Assembly: GCF_003390915.1 (NCBI RefSeq) | Contig: NZ_QMEM01000001.1 | Coordinates: forward strand, 1-64,000 | Length of the DNA: 64,000 nt | Direction of reading: 5' to 3' | From: Lewinella sp. IMCC34183 | GTDB taxonomy: Bacteria; Bacteroidota; Bacteroidia; Chitinophagales; Saprospiraceae | Shown here: one piece after another, positions 1-8,058 of the stretch | How the letters are laid out: the number at the start of each line of letters is the position of its first letter | How positions within the stretch are numbered: position 1 is the first letter of the stretch | The notes under the pieces: model-generated | What the model was told of the DNA's origin: nothing | Databases searched by the model: none | Seen by the model: only the letters and a program-made list of their open reading frames with translations | Position numbers and translations under genes: made by a program

Positions 1-563
1 GCGGATTACCCACAGATTTGCTCAGATTTTCCCGCAGGGCAATGGATTTCGCGGATTGGCGACTGGCGCTGCGCGCCGCCGTAGCTCGAGAAAGCGTATC
101 CACTGCAATTTAGTTTTCTCGTTGGCGATTCTAACGCACGCGTTGCTTTGGTCTCACTGCGGATTGGCTGCGCCGGTGGATTGGTTTCGCGGATTTGGCG
201 CGGATTTGCCGGCAAGGCTCCGGTTTCTCACAGATCGACTGCGCCGCGCGGATTACCCACAGATTTGCTCAGATTTTCCCGCAGGGCAATGGATTTCGCG
301 GATTGGCGACTGGCGCTCCACGCCGTCGTGCAGCTCAGGGCTATTGCAAACCTCGACCCCAGGTGGTTGGGCGCTTTAGTGTTACGGCATGTTTGTAGTT
401 TACCACGGATTGCTTGCGCCTGCGGATGGGTTTCGCGGATGGGGCACGGATTTTTTCCGCACAACTACGTTTCACGCAGATCGGCTGCGCCACCCGGATT
501 TCCCGCAGATTTCCCCGAAGGCTACTGGATTTCGCGAATGGGCGATCGGTGCTGCGCGCCACC
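1..563. repeat. Diverged tandem repeat, period about 246 bp
   Basis: Positions 1-70 recur exactly at 248-317, and a diverged third copy lies near 493-555. The sequence leading into the second copy (from 161) matches that leading into the third (from 407). The period is therefore about 246 bp, with just over two copies in the window, and the array continues off the left edge. Each unit is made of smaller variants on a CGCGGATT/CACAGATT theme. Short open frames on both strands here have no recognisable protein and look like by-products of the repeat. Confidence 0.75.
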
Positions 564-650
564 GTATCCGTCATAGTGCCGTATAGGGCCTGCTGAAAAA
601 CAAATGAGCATTGTGTCTCGCAGACATCACGAACGCCGTGGCATCTCCGT

Positions 651-996
651 GGAAAGCTCTGCGCAGCGCAGCCCCTGTGATAAACGCTGTCACGCACCCA
701 CCCAAGCGAAGCAAGGGGCAAATGTGCCTCGAGCAAACCCGACAACGCAACAACTCACCAATCTGTGGAAAGCTCTGCGCAGCGCAGCCCCTGTGGTAAA
801 AACCTTTCACGCACCGACCCAAGCGTAGCGAGGGGCAAGTGTGCCACAAGCAAACCCGACAACGCAACAACTCACCAATCTGTGGAAAGCTCTGCGCAGC
901 GCAGCCCCTGTGGTAAAAACCTGTCACGCACCCACCCAAGCGAAGCGAGGGGCAAGTGTGCCGCAAGCAAACCCGACAACGCAACAACTCACCAAC
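651..996. repeat. Three tandem copies of a 116-117 bp repeat
   Basis: Units start at 651, 767 and 884 with GGAAAGCTCTGCGCAGCGC and are about 95% alike. Each holds the near-palindrome CTGCGCAGCGCAG, then GCCCCT, then ACCCAAGCGNAGCGAGGGGC about 40 bp on, so GCCCCT and AGGGGC could pair within a unit. The same 20-bp core recurs in the unrelated 57-bp array at 7623-7793. No convincing gene lies here; a repetitive minus-strand frame across 571-987 is explained by the repeat. The remaining 997-1071 bp is the lipA leader. Confidence 0.8.
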
Positions 997-1071
997 CCAA
1001 ACAACTAGATTTCTAAAGAATTCAACGACTTTTGTCCTGCTTCGTTATTACCCTAAACCACCGCCACCGGT

Positions 1072-1944
1072 ATGATCGATCTTCCCGTAGCATCCGCCCG
1101 CCCCGAACGCCAACGCAAGCCCGACTGGCTGCGCGTCAAACTCCCGATCGGGCCCGACTACAAGCGGGTGCGGAAGCTGGTCGACGAGTACCAGCTCAAC
1201 ACCATCTGCCAGAGCGGCAACTGCCCGAACATGGGCGAATGCTGGGGGGCCGGTACCGCCACCTTCATGATCTTGGGCAACGTCTGTACCCGTTCGTGCA
1301 GCTTCTGCGCCGTGAAGACCGGCCGGCCCACCGAGTACGACGTCGACGAGCCCCGCCGCGTGGCCGAGGCCATCGACCTGATGCAGGTGAAGCACGCCGT
1401 GCTCACCTCCGTCAACCGCGATGAGCTCAAGGACCGCGGCGCCGAGATCTGGTACCAGACCGTCCGCCACATTAAGGAGCGGACCCCCCAGGTGACCATC
1501 GAAACCCTCATTCCCGACGTGCGCGGTAACTGGGATGCCCTTTACCGTATGATCGACGGTGGCCAGGAAGTAGTCAGCCATAACATGGAAACCGTCGAGG
1601 AGCTCTACCGCAAGGTCCGTCCCCAGGGTCGCTACCACCGCAGCCTCGAGGAGCTGAAGCGCATCAAGGACGCCGGGAAGCGCACAAAGACCGGCTTCAT
1701 GGTCGGCCTCGGCGAAACGGAAGAACAAGTCGACCGCATCCTCGACGACCTCGCAAACGTCGGTGTCGACGTCGTGACCATCGGACAGTACCTGCAACCC
1801 ACCGCCATGCACCTGGCCGTTGACAGTTTCGTCACCCCGGATACGTTCGCGCACTACAAGGCGCTGGGAATGGAGAAAGGCTTCGACTTCGTCGAGAGCG
1901 GCCCGCTGGTGCGGAGCAGCTACCATGCGGAGCGGCACCTCTAA
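1072..1944 (+). CDS. lipA: Lipoyl synthase LipA
   Basis: Radical-SAM lipoyl synthase, 290 aa, a typical length. It inserts two sulfurs into octanoyl groups on the E2 and GcvH proteins. The auxiliary cluster cysteines are C46, C51 and C57 (CX4CX5C) and the radical-SAM cysteines are C72, C76 and C79 (CX3CX2C). The C-terminal RSSY (281-284) supplies the serine ligand typical of LipA. The ATG at 1072 follows a gene-free repeat region. The carboxylase-like gene starts about 9 bp after the stop, so the two may be co-transcribed. No lipB is in the window. Confidence 0.97.
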   Translation: MIDLPVASARPERQRKPDWLRVKLPIGPDYKRVRKLVDEYQLNTICQSGNCPNMGECWGAGTATFMILGNVCTRSCSFCAVKTGRPTEYDVDEPRRVAEAIDLMQVKHAVLTSVNRDELKDRGAEIWYQTVRHIKERTPQVTIETLIPDVRGNWDALYRMIDGGQEVVSHNMETVEELYRKVRPQGRYHRSLEELKRIKDAGKRTKTGFMVGLGETEEQVDRILDDLANVGVDVVTIGQYLQPTAMHLAVDSFVTPDTFAHYKALGMEKGFDFVESGPLVRSSYHAERHL

Positions 1945-1976
1945 ATTTCAAATTTGAGATTTAAAATTTCAAATTC
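1943..1976. repeat. AT-rich direct/inverted repeat between lipA and the next gene
   Basis: The 12-mer AAATTTCAAATT occurs at 1944-1955 and 1964-1975, and the block is nearly self-complementary around its centre. It is almost pure A/T in a GC-rich neighbourhood. It covers the lipA stop-distal gap and the first codons of the following gene if that gene starts at TTG 1954. It could be a small inserted element or an mRNA hairpin. Confidence 0.55.
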
Positions 1977-3312
1977 TCGGAAGCTAGTTCCCATCCATAC
2001 CCTGGTCTTCCTGAGGATCGCCTTGGGACTGCTCGGAGCCGGCGACATCCTCGGCAACGGGGTCTACTACCACTGGTATCTCGACGCCTTTTCCGGCTTC
2101 ACCTTCCGTTACTTTGGCTTCGAGTGGGTGCATCCGCTGCCGGAGCCGCTGCTTAGTCTGTTCTTCGTCGTGGGGTTTCTGGCCGGCATCGCCGTGGCCC
2201 TGGGCTGGCGCTTCCGGGTGACGGCACCTCTGTTCGCCGCCTGCTTCACCTATCTCTTTCTGCTGGAGAAGGCCCACTACCTCAACCACGCCTACCTGTT
2301 CATGTGGTTGGCCTGGCTGCTCGTGCTTACCCCGGCCTGGCGGGAGTGGTCGCTCGACGTGCGGCGCGACCCAAGCCAGTGGTCGCCCGTAGCGCCGCGC
2401 TGGAGCGTGTGGGTGTTTCCGCTGCTGATGGGGCTGGTCTACTTCTTCGGCGGCATCAACAAAATCAATTACGACTGGCTCATCGAAGCCATGCCGCTCC
2501 ACCTGTGGCTGGAACGCCGCGGGAACATGCCCGTGCTGGGACCCCTCTTCGAGCTGCGGGAAACCGCCTACCTGATGGCCTGGGGCGGGATGCTGCTGGA
2601 CCTCTCGGCCCCTTTCCTCCTGCTGCACCGGCAGCTGCGGTGGGTGGCGCTGGGACTGCTGCTCTTCTTCCACGCCACCAACCACCTGATCTTCAACATC
2701 GGGATCTTCCCCTACCTGTCGCTGGTGCTGACGAGTATGTTCTTCGCGCCCGACTGGCCCCTGCGTCTCGTGAACGGGATCGCCCGCCGCAGCCCCCGCG
2801 TCGCCCGCTGGCAACGCAACTGGCGCGCGCCCCTGACCCATCCCGTTGCTCCGGGTACCCTCTGGCACCCGCGCCCCGCCGCCCTGGCCGTACTGGTGGC
2901 CGTGCACGTTTTTCTGCCCCTCCGCAACTGGCTCTTTGCCTCCGACGTCAACTGGACCGAGGAGGGCCACCGCTACAGCTGGCGCATGATGCTGCGCAGC
3001 AAGCAGGGCCGCGGCATCTACCGCGTGGTCGACCCGGCGGGCGAGGTGCGGATCGTGAACCCCCGCGACAGTCTCGATGCCCGGCAGTACACCAAGCTGG
3101 TCACCCACCCCGACATGATCCTCCAGTACGCCCACCACCTCCGCGACGTGGCGCCCGGACCGGTCCGTGTCTACGGCGACTTCCAGGTGCGCCTCAACGG
3201 GCGGCAGCGGCAGGAATTTATCGATCCCGAGGTAGACTTGGCTACGCTGGAGTGGCGCTGGCTCGGTAGCAAGCCCTGGATCCGGACCGAGGATCAGAGC
3301 GTGGAGAGGTAA
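1954..3312 (+). CDS. HTTM-domain, vitamin K-dependent gamma-carboxylase-like membrane protein
   Basis: A 452-aa protein with several hydrophobic helices over the first ~270 residues (HTTM domain) and a hydrophilic C-terminal third after another helix near 305-325. It aligns by eye with gamma-glutamyl carboxylase: LEKAHYLNHAYLF (104-116) matches the segment carrying human His160, here H112, and GGINKINYDWL (166-176) matches the segment carrying catalytic Lys218, here K170. Membrane location is expected; the substrate is unknown. No ATG is available in frame near the 5' end, so TTG 1954 is used; it lies in an AT-rich repeat, so the start is uncertain. Its 3' end overlaps convergent cysM by 19 bp. 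Confidence 0.8.
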   Translation: MRFKISNSRKLVPIHTLVFLRIALGLLGAGDILGNGVYYHWYLDAFSGFTFRYFGFEWVHPLPEPLLSLFFVVGFLAGIAVALGWRFRVTAPLFAACFTYLFLLEKAHYLNHAYLFMWLAWLLVLTPAWREWSLDVRRDPSQWSPVAPRWSVWVFPLLMGLVYFFGGINKINYDWLIEAMPLHLWLERRGNMPVLGPLFELRETAYLMAWGGMLLDLSAPFLLLHRQLRWVALGLLLFFHATNHLIFNIGIFPYLSLVLTSMFFAPDWPLRLVNGIARRSPRVARWQRNWRAPLTHPVAPGTLWHPRPAALAVLVAVHVFLPLRNWLFASDVNWTEEGHRYSWRMMLRSKQGRGIYRVVDPAGEVRIVNPRDSLDARQYTKLVTHPDMILQYAHHLRDVAPGPVRVYGDFQVRLNGRQRQEFIDPEVDLATLEWRWLGSKPWIRTEDQSVER

Positions 3313-4169
3313 CGGTCACCGCGGTCGCAGATGATGGCGACGATCAGGCCCGCGTCGAGTCCTTCCGCAAGGCGTAGGGCCGCCGCCGTGGCACCACCCG
3401 AGCTCATGCCGGCGAACACGCCGCATTCCGTGGCCAGGCGGGCGCTTGTGGCGGTAGCTTCCTCCTCGCTCACGTCGATCTTCTGGTCCACGACGGTCTC
3501 GTCGTAGATGGCCGGCAAAAATTCCGGGCTCCAGCGGCGTATACCCGGGATGCTGCTGCCGTCGGTGGGCTGTACACCCACGATCTGCACCGCGGCCGAT
3601 TGCTCGTGCAGGTAGCGGCCCGTCCCGGTGATCGTGCCGGTGGTACCCATGCTGCTCACGAAGTGGGTGACCTGTCCGTCGGTGTCGCGCCAGATTTCGG
3701 GGCCCGTGCTGCGGTAGTGCGCCATCCAGTTATCGTCGTTGCTGAACTGGTTGAGCTGCACGTAGTCGCCGCTATCTTCCATCTCCTGGGCCAGCTCGCG
3801 GCTGTACTCGATGGTGCGGGTGGCGGGGGTAAGGATCACCTCGGCACCGTAGGCCCGCATGGTCTTGATGCGCTCCTCGGTGCTGTTTTCGGGCATGATG
3901 AGGGTCACGGGAATCTTCAGTTTGGCCGCGATCATGGCGATGGCGATGCCGGTGTTACCGCTGGTGGCTTCGACGATCCGTTTGCCGCCGTCCAGATCGC
4001 CGCGCTCCCGTGCGCCCAGGATCATGCTCAGTGCGGCGCGGTCCTTGACGGAGCCGCCGGGGTTCTGTCCCTCCAGCTTGCCGTAGAGTTTGATGGCGGG
4101 ATTGTCCTGCAGGTTGGACAAGTCGACGAGGGGGGTGTTCCCGATCAGGGAGAAGAGGTCGCGGCTCAT
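3294..4169 (-). CDS. cysM: Cysteine synthase B (CysM-type)
   Basis: PLP enzyme of 291 aa making cysteine from O-acetylserine and sulfide or thiosulfate. The PLP lysine is K42 in GGSVKDRAA, the substrate loop TSGNTG is at 69-74, and the phosphate-cup GTTGT is at 175-179. The C-terminus ends in CDRGDRYLS, as in CysM rather than CysK. The ATG (4169-4167) overlaps the upstream stop in an ATGA arrangement, so it is probably translationally coupled as the last gene of a three-gene operon (5805 down to 3294). Confidence 0.93.
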   Translation of the reverse strand: MSRDLFSLIGNTPLVDLSNLQDNPAIKLYGKLEGQNPGGSVKDRAALSMILGARERGDLDGGKRIVEATSGNTGIAIAMIAAKLKIPVTLIMPENSTEERIKTMRAYGAEVILTPATRTIEYSRELAQEMEDSGDYVQLNQFSNDDNWMAHYRSTGPEIWRDTDGQVTHFVSSMGTTGTITGTGRYLHEQSAAVQIVGVQPTDGSSIPGIRRWSPEFLPAIYDETVVDQKIDVSEEEATATSARLATECGVFAGMSSGGATAAALRLAEGLDAGLIVAIICDRGDRYLSTL

Positions 4170-5287
4170 GGGTCGAAGTTGAGGTAGGGCAACAGCGCGG
4201 CTAGGGTTTCGGTGGAGACGGCCCGCACTTTTTTCAGGTCCTCGGCCGAAGCGAAGGGGCCGTGGTTCTGCCGGTAGCGCACGATGATCTGGGCGGTACG
4301 CCGGTCGAGGTAGGGGTGAGAGGCAAGGGCCTGGGCGTCCAGCCGGTTCACCCGCAGGGGCCGGGAGATGCCGCTCACGCGGAGCTGCGGCACGATGCGC
4401 TGGTACACGGAATCGGGCAGGCCGTAGGTTTCCGCGACCTGCTCCACGGATGCAAAGCCCCCCAGCCGGTCGCGGTAGCCGACGATGCGGGCGGCCCGGG
4501 TGGGGCCGATGCCGGGGAGTTGCGTCCAGGCTTCCGCATCGGCGCGGTTGATGTCGAGGGGGGCGGCAGCGGCTACGGGGGCGGGGCGGCGCGGCGCGGG
4601 TGCGGTGGAATCGGGAAGAGAAATAGCGACCAGGCTCAGCAGCCCGCGGACTTGGGTGCTGTCCAAAGCGCGGACCCGGAGGAGGTCTTCGGGTTGGCGG
4701 AAGGTTAGGGGGCGGTAGCTGCGGTACTTCACCAGGGCGTTGGCCTGCCGCTCGGTGAAGCCGAGCAGTTGCAGGCTGTCGGCGGAAAGGGTGTTGGGGT
4801 CGAAGGTGAAACGTTGGGGCGGGGGCGGCGCGGGTTCTTCCCCTGCCGGTGGTGACGGCACGGACGGTCGCTGCGGATAGCGGGCCCAGGTAGCCAGCCG
4901 ATCGGCCTGCTCGGGGCGCAGGACGCGCAGCCGGCGGAAGTCGTCGGCCGTCCGGAACGGACGCTTTTGCCGGTAGCGGAGGACGGCCGTGGCCTGTCGC
5001 CCGGTAAGCCCGAGTTGCTGCAGATCGGTGGCCGTTACGGTATTCGCATCGAAGGGGAAGGGTTCGGCTGCGGCGGTCGCTGTCGTGGGTGCTGGCTGGT
5101 CGGCTTGCCGTAACCGCTCGGCGGCGGCCAACAGGGCGGCGTCGTCGGCACCGAAGTCCGGGGGCGCGGAGGCGGGCCACCACCGGCTGGCGAAGTAGCC
5201 GCCGATCAGAATGGCGAGCAGCGCGATCAGTCCGCCGCGCTGCGCGCGGGTATAGGCCCAGGGTGGGGGAGGAGAGCCGCCCGCCAT
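4166..5287 (-). CDS. Membrane-anchored protein with four ComEA-type helix-hairpin-helix repeats
   Basis: A 373-aa protein with one N-terminal membrane segment (about 18-34), a Pro/Ala-rich linker, and four HhH-like repeats of about 60 residues. The third (LDINRADAEAW, then LPGIGPTRAARI) is the most canonical; the others are degenerate. Such proteins are related to the DNA-binding competence protein ComEA, but four copies is more than ComEA itself has. The start is ATG 5287-5285, which overlaps the DUF1761 stop as ATGA. A longer upstream reading would run into that gene. A DNA-binding role is inferred from the family. Confidence 0.8.
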   Translation of the reverse strand: MAGGSPPPPWAYTRAQRGGLIALLAILIGGYFASRWWPASAPPDFGADDAALLAAAERLRQADQPAPTTATAAAEPFPFDANTVTATDLQQLGLTGRQATAVLRYRQKRPFRTADDFRRLRVLRPEQADRLATWARYPQRPSVPSPPAGEEPAPPPPQRFTFDPNTLSADSLQLLGFTERQANALVKYRSYRPLTFRQPEDLLRVRALDSTQVRGLLSLVAISLPDSTAPAPRRPAPVAAAAPLDINRADAEAWTQLPGIGPTRAARIVGYRDRLGGFASVEQVAETYGLPDSVYQRIVPQLRVSGISRPLRVNRLDAQALASHPYLDRRTAQIIVRYRQNHGPFASAEDLKKVRAVSTETLAALLPYLNFDP

Positions 5288-5805
5288 CAGCCCGCCAGTG
5301 GTAACCGGAGAAAGGCACAGAGCACGCCGCCCATCAGGGCCAGCGTGATCGCCCAGTAGCCGACGTGGATCAGCACGTAATTCCACCTGCGCCGCTCGAA
5401 GAGGGCGTTGATGGCGAAAATCGGGCCGACGAAGGCGAGGGCGATCTCGAGGCCTTGAAAGACCCCGTGCCCGAAGCTACGGTGGTTGGTCAGCAGTCCG
5501 CTGCTGGCGTCCAGTTCCGCGAGTTGGTTCATGAGCGGGCTGCCCGCTTCCGCGAAGCCTTCTTGGTTGAGGAGCAGACCGGCGATGGCCATCTGGTGGA
5601 TGACAAAAAATTGCAGGACAACGGTGATGACCAGGCTGAAGAGGTACGTCATGCCGAAGATTACCGCCATATTGCCGCCGCGCAGCCGTTCGGGATTGAG
5701 TCCGGTAGCGCGCATCCACATTCCGCCCACTACCCGCTCGTTGTAGTAGACGGAGCCGACAAGCAGGGGGATGAGGGCCGTGGCCGGAAAGAGCCACCAA
5801 TTCAT
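5287..5805 (-). CDS. DUF1761 family membrane protein
   Basis: A 172-aa protein with four predicted membrane helices. It begins with the MNWW...PLLVGSVYYN pattern and WM-x-ATGL typical of DUF1761, a family of unknown function. It is the first gene of a minus-strand operon whose next genes (HhH protein, cysM) are joined to it by ATGA overlaps. The 151-bp gap to divergent recN must carry both promoters. Confidence 0.82.
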   Translation of the reverse strand: MNWWLFPATALIPLLVGSVYYNERVVGGMWMRATGLNPERLRGGNMAVIFGMTYLFSLVITVVLQFFVIHQMAIAGLLLNQEGFAEAGSPLMNQLAELDASSGLLTNHRSFGHGVFQGLEIALAFVGPIFAINALFERRRWNYVLIHVGYWAITLALMGGVLCAFLRLPLAG

Positions 5806-5901
5806 CGTTCTTTGTGTTTAATGGGTGAGTGGAAAGTGAAGCTAACAAAAATACGGGAGCCACGCCAATCCCGGTTCCGCCGCGCAAACAACCGCCCGTT
5901 A

Positions 5902-5934
5902 ATTGTAATCCCCGTCCGAATCGTTGTAAATTTG
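5902..5934 (+). promoter_or_regulatory. Probable recN promoter (Bacteroidota-type)
   Basis: An exact TAAATTTG (5927-5934, consensus TAnnTTTG) has ATTG (5902-5905) 21 bp upstream as the -33 element. The recN ATG lies 22 nt after the -7 box. Confidence 0.6.
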
Positions 5935-5956
5935 GGCTTTTCCAACAAATAGGTCT

Positions 5957-7621
5957 ATGATCAAACGGCTGCACATCAGTAACTACGCCATCATCGAGGA
6001 GCTGACGCTGGACTTCGCCGACGGGCTCAGCATCATCACCGGCGAAACGGGCGCGGGAAAATCGATCGTACTGGGGGCGCTCAACCTGATTTTGGGCGGC
6101 CGGGCGGATACCAAGACCCTCTTCGACGACAGCCAGAAGTGCGTCATCGAGGGACGCTTCGACATCGCCGCCTACGACCTGAAGGCTTTCTTCGCGGAGA
6201 ATGACCTTGACTACGACCCCGAACTGATTATCCGCCGCGAGATCACCCCCTCCGGCAAGAGCCGTGCCTTCGTCAACGACACGCCGGCCAACCTGAAGGT
6301 GCTGCAGCAACTGGGCGCCGTCCTGATCGACCTGCACCAGCAATTCGACACGCTGTACATCAACAATAGCGACTTCCAGCTGGAACTGCTCGATGCCCTC
6401 GCCGGCCAGGGAGTAGCCGTGACGGCCTACCGGGCCGACTACCAGCGGTTGCAGGCGGTGCGCCGCAAGCTTAATCAGCTGCAGGAGGAGCAGGCCCAGG
6501 CCCGCCGCGAGCAGGAGTTCCTGGAGTTTCAGGTCAACGAACTGGAGCAGGCCGCCCTGCGCCCCGACGAGCAGGAGGACCTGGAAGGCGAGCAGCATCG
6601 CCTGAGTAACGCCGAGGAGATCAAGCAGATCACCTCCGGTGCCTTCCGCTACCTGACCGAGGACGACGAATCCGTCACCGATCGCCTGCTGTCCATTTCC
6701 AACAAGCTGATGCCCCTGGCCGCGGGAGATCCTAAACTCCGGGAGATCACGGACCGCTTCGAAAGCATCCGTCTGGAACTTGAGGAAGTTTCCTCCGATC
6801 TGGAAGCCTTCGGCGAGGATACCGACATCAGCCCCGAGCGGCTGGAAGAAGTGGAGGAGCGCCTAAACGTCATCTACCGCCTGCAGACGAAGCACAGCGT
6901 GAAGACCGTCGCGGAGCTGATAGCCATCTACACCGACCTGTCGGGCCGGCTCGACCATTTCTCCGACCTGGACGGTCAGATCAACAAGCTCGAAAAGGAG
7001 CGCGAAAAGCTGCTGGCCGATCTGCAGCGGCAGGGCCTGATCCTGCGCAAGGAGCGCGAGCGCATTGCTCCCAACTTCGGCAAGCAGGTCCAGACGCAGC
7101 TGTCCGACCTCAGCATGCCCAACGCCCAGCTGAAGGTGGACTTCACACCGCTACCCCAGCCGGGACCCCACGGCCTCGACGAGGTGCGCTTTCTTTTTTC
7201 CGCCAACAAGGGCGGTAAGCTGCAGGCCATCAAGGATGCCGCCTCGGGTGGTGAGATGTCGCGCCTTGCGCTCGTCACCAAGAGCCTGGTCGCTTCCGCC
7301 ATGGAGCTGCCCACCCTGATCTTCGATGAAATCGACGCCGGCGTCAGCGGCGACGTCGCCCAGCGCATGGGCCGCATCCTCACGGACCTGAGCAAGCACC
7401 ACCAGGTGGTGGTCATCACGCACTCGCCCCAGGTGGCCAGCCGGGCCCACCGCCACTACTTCGTCTACAAGACCGACAAGTCCGACGCCGACCGCACGAT
7501 CACCCGCGTCCGTGAACTGGACCGCGACGAGCGGGTGCGGGCTATCGCTACCATGCTCAGCCAGAACCCGCCTAGTGAGTCTGCGCTTAAGAATGCTAAG
7601 GAGTTGATTGAGGCTGTTTAG
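5957..7621 (+). CDS. recN: DNA repair protein RecN
   Basis: SMC-like ATPase of 554 aa acting in double-strand break repair. The N-terminus has the RecN pattern of LHISNYAIIEELTLDF followed by Walker A GETGAGKS (29-36). A long charged central region (about 150-370) forms the coiled coil. The C-terminal half has the ABC signature ASGGEMSRLAL and Walker B TLIFDEIDAGVSG. Length is usual. It is a single-gene unit with its own promoter, followed by a repeat array starting 2 bp after the stop. Confidence 0.97.
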   Translation: MIKRLHISNYAIIEELTLDFADGLSIITGETGAGKSIVLGALNLILGGRADTKTLFDDSQKCVIEGRFDIAAYDLKAFFAENDLDYDPELIIRREITPSGKSRAFVNDTPANLKVLQQLGAVLIDLHQQFDTLYINNSDFQLELLDALAGQGVAVTAYRADYQRLQAVRRKLNQLQEEQAQARREQEFLEFQVNELEQAALRPDEQEDLEGEQHRLSNAEEIKQITSGAFRYLTEDDESVTDRLLSISNKLMPLAAGDPKLREITDRFESIRLELEEVSSDLEAFGEDTDISPERLEEVEERLNVIYRLQTKHSVKTVAELIAIYTDLSGRLDHFSDLDGQINKLEKEREKLLADLQRQGLILRKERERIAPNFGKQVQTQLSDLSMPNAQLKVDFTPLPQPGPHGLDEVRFLFSANKGGKLQAIKDAASGGEMSRLALVTKSLVASAMELPTLIFDEIDAGVSGDVAQRMGRILTDLSKHHQVVVITHSPQVASRAHRHYFVYKTDKSDADRTITRVRELDRDERVRAIATMLSQNPPSESALKNAKELIEAV

Positions 7622-7622
7622 C

Positions 7623-7793
7623 CCGTGATGAGGGTCTCTGACCCGATCCACACCCAAGCGGAGCGAGGGGCTGGTTAGTCCGTGATGAGGGTTTCTGATC
7701 CGATCTACACCCAAGCGGAGCGAGGGGCTGGTTAGTCCGTGATGAGGGTTTCTGATCCAATACACACTCGAGCGGAGCGAGGGGCTAGTGATT
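7623..7793. repeat. Three tandem copies of a 57-bp repeat
   Basis: Units begin with CCGTGATGAGGGT at 7623, 7680 and 7737, exactly 57 bp apart and about 90% identical. Each ends with a variant of ACCCAAGCGGAGCGAGGGGC, the core also found in the 117-bp array at 651-996. The array starts directly after the recN stop. It has no CRISPR character, because the units abut with no unique spacers. Confidence 0.8.
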
Positions 7794-7848
7794 AAAGGCG
7801 GGATTGTGGGGTTCTCTTCCGACCGTGTGTCGTGCCCCGTGAGGCTAC

Positions 7849-7918
7849 ATCGCGCCGGAGGCGCTCAACCCTTACGAGATGGCCCGTGCATTTCTATCGC
7901 GCCGGAGGGGCTCAACCC
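7849..7918. repeat. Pair of 23-bp repeats in a gene-free gap
   Basis: ATCGCGCCGGAGGCGCTCAA... at 7849-7871 recurs at 7896-7918 with one change (C to G). The two starts are 47 bp apart. They lie in the 437-bp gap 7622-8058, which otherwise holds the 57-bp array, a 12-bp palindrome at 8028-8039 and the hairpin at 8038-8057. No gene was seen in the gap. Confidence 0.6.
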
Positions 7919-8037
7919 GCTATGGAACCGTTACGCATAAAAAAATGATAGCCCGGGTTCAAGTCCTTTGCGGTCGACTACAATCCGAGTGCGGCAGGGA
8001 GTTCATCGTGCAACTGAGAGGTACCGTATTCCGCGGA

Positions 8038-8057
8038 ATGTTCTTTACTGGGAACAT
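8038..8057 (-). terminator. Hairpin just downstream of the VTE4-like gene
   Basis: ATGTTC (8038-8043) and GAACAT (8052-8057) pair around an 8-nt loop, immediately after the stop at 8059 on the minus strand. There is no T-run, so termination by this hairpin is only possible. The overlapping palindrome ATTCCGCGGAAT (8028-8039) could be an alternative fold. Confidence 0.35.
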
Positions 8058-8058
8058 C

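Noticed and set aside
571-987. Repetitive 138-codon minus-strand ORF
   Set aside because: It is a reading of the 117-bp tandem repeat; codon content follows the repeat and no protein family fits.
7623-7793. CRISPR-like repeat array
   Set aside because: The three 57-bp units abut with no unique spacers, and no cas gene is present.
7945-7975. tRNA-like T-arm near GGGTTCAAGTCC in the gap after recN
   Set aside because: The flanking bases do not pair, and no acceptor or anticodon arm fits.
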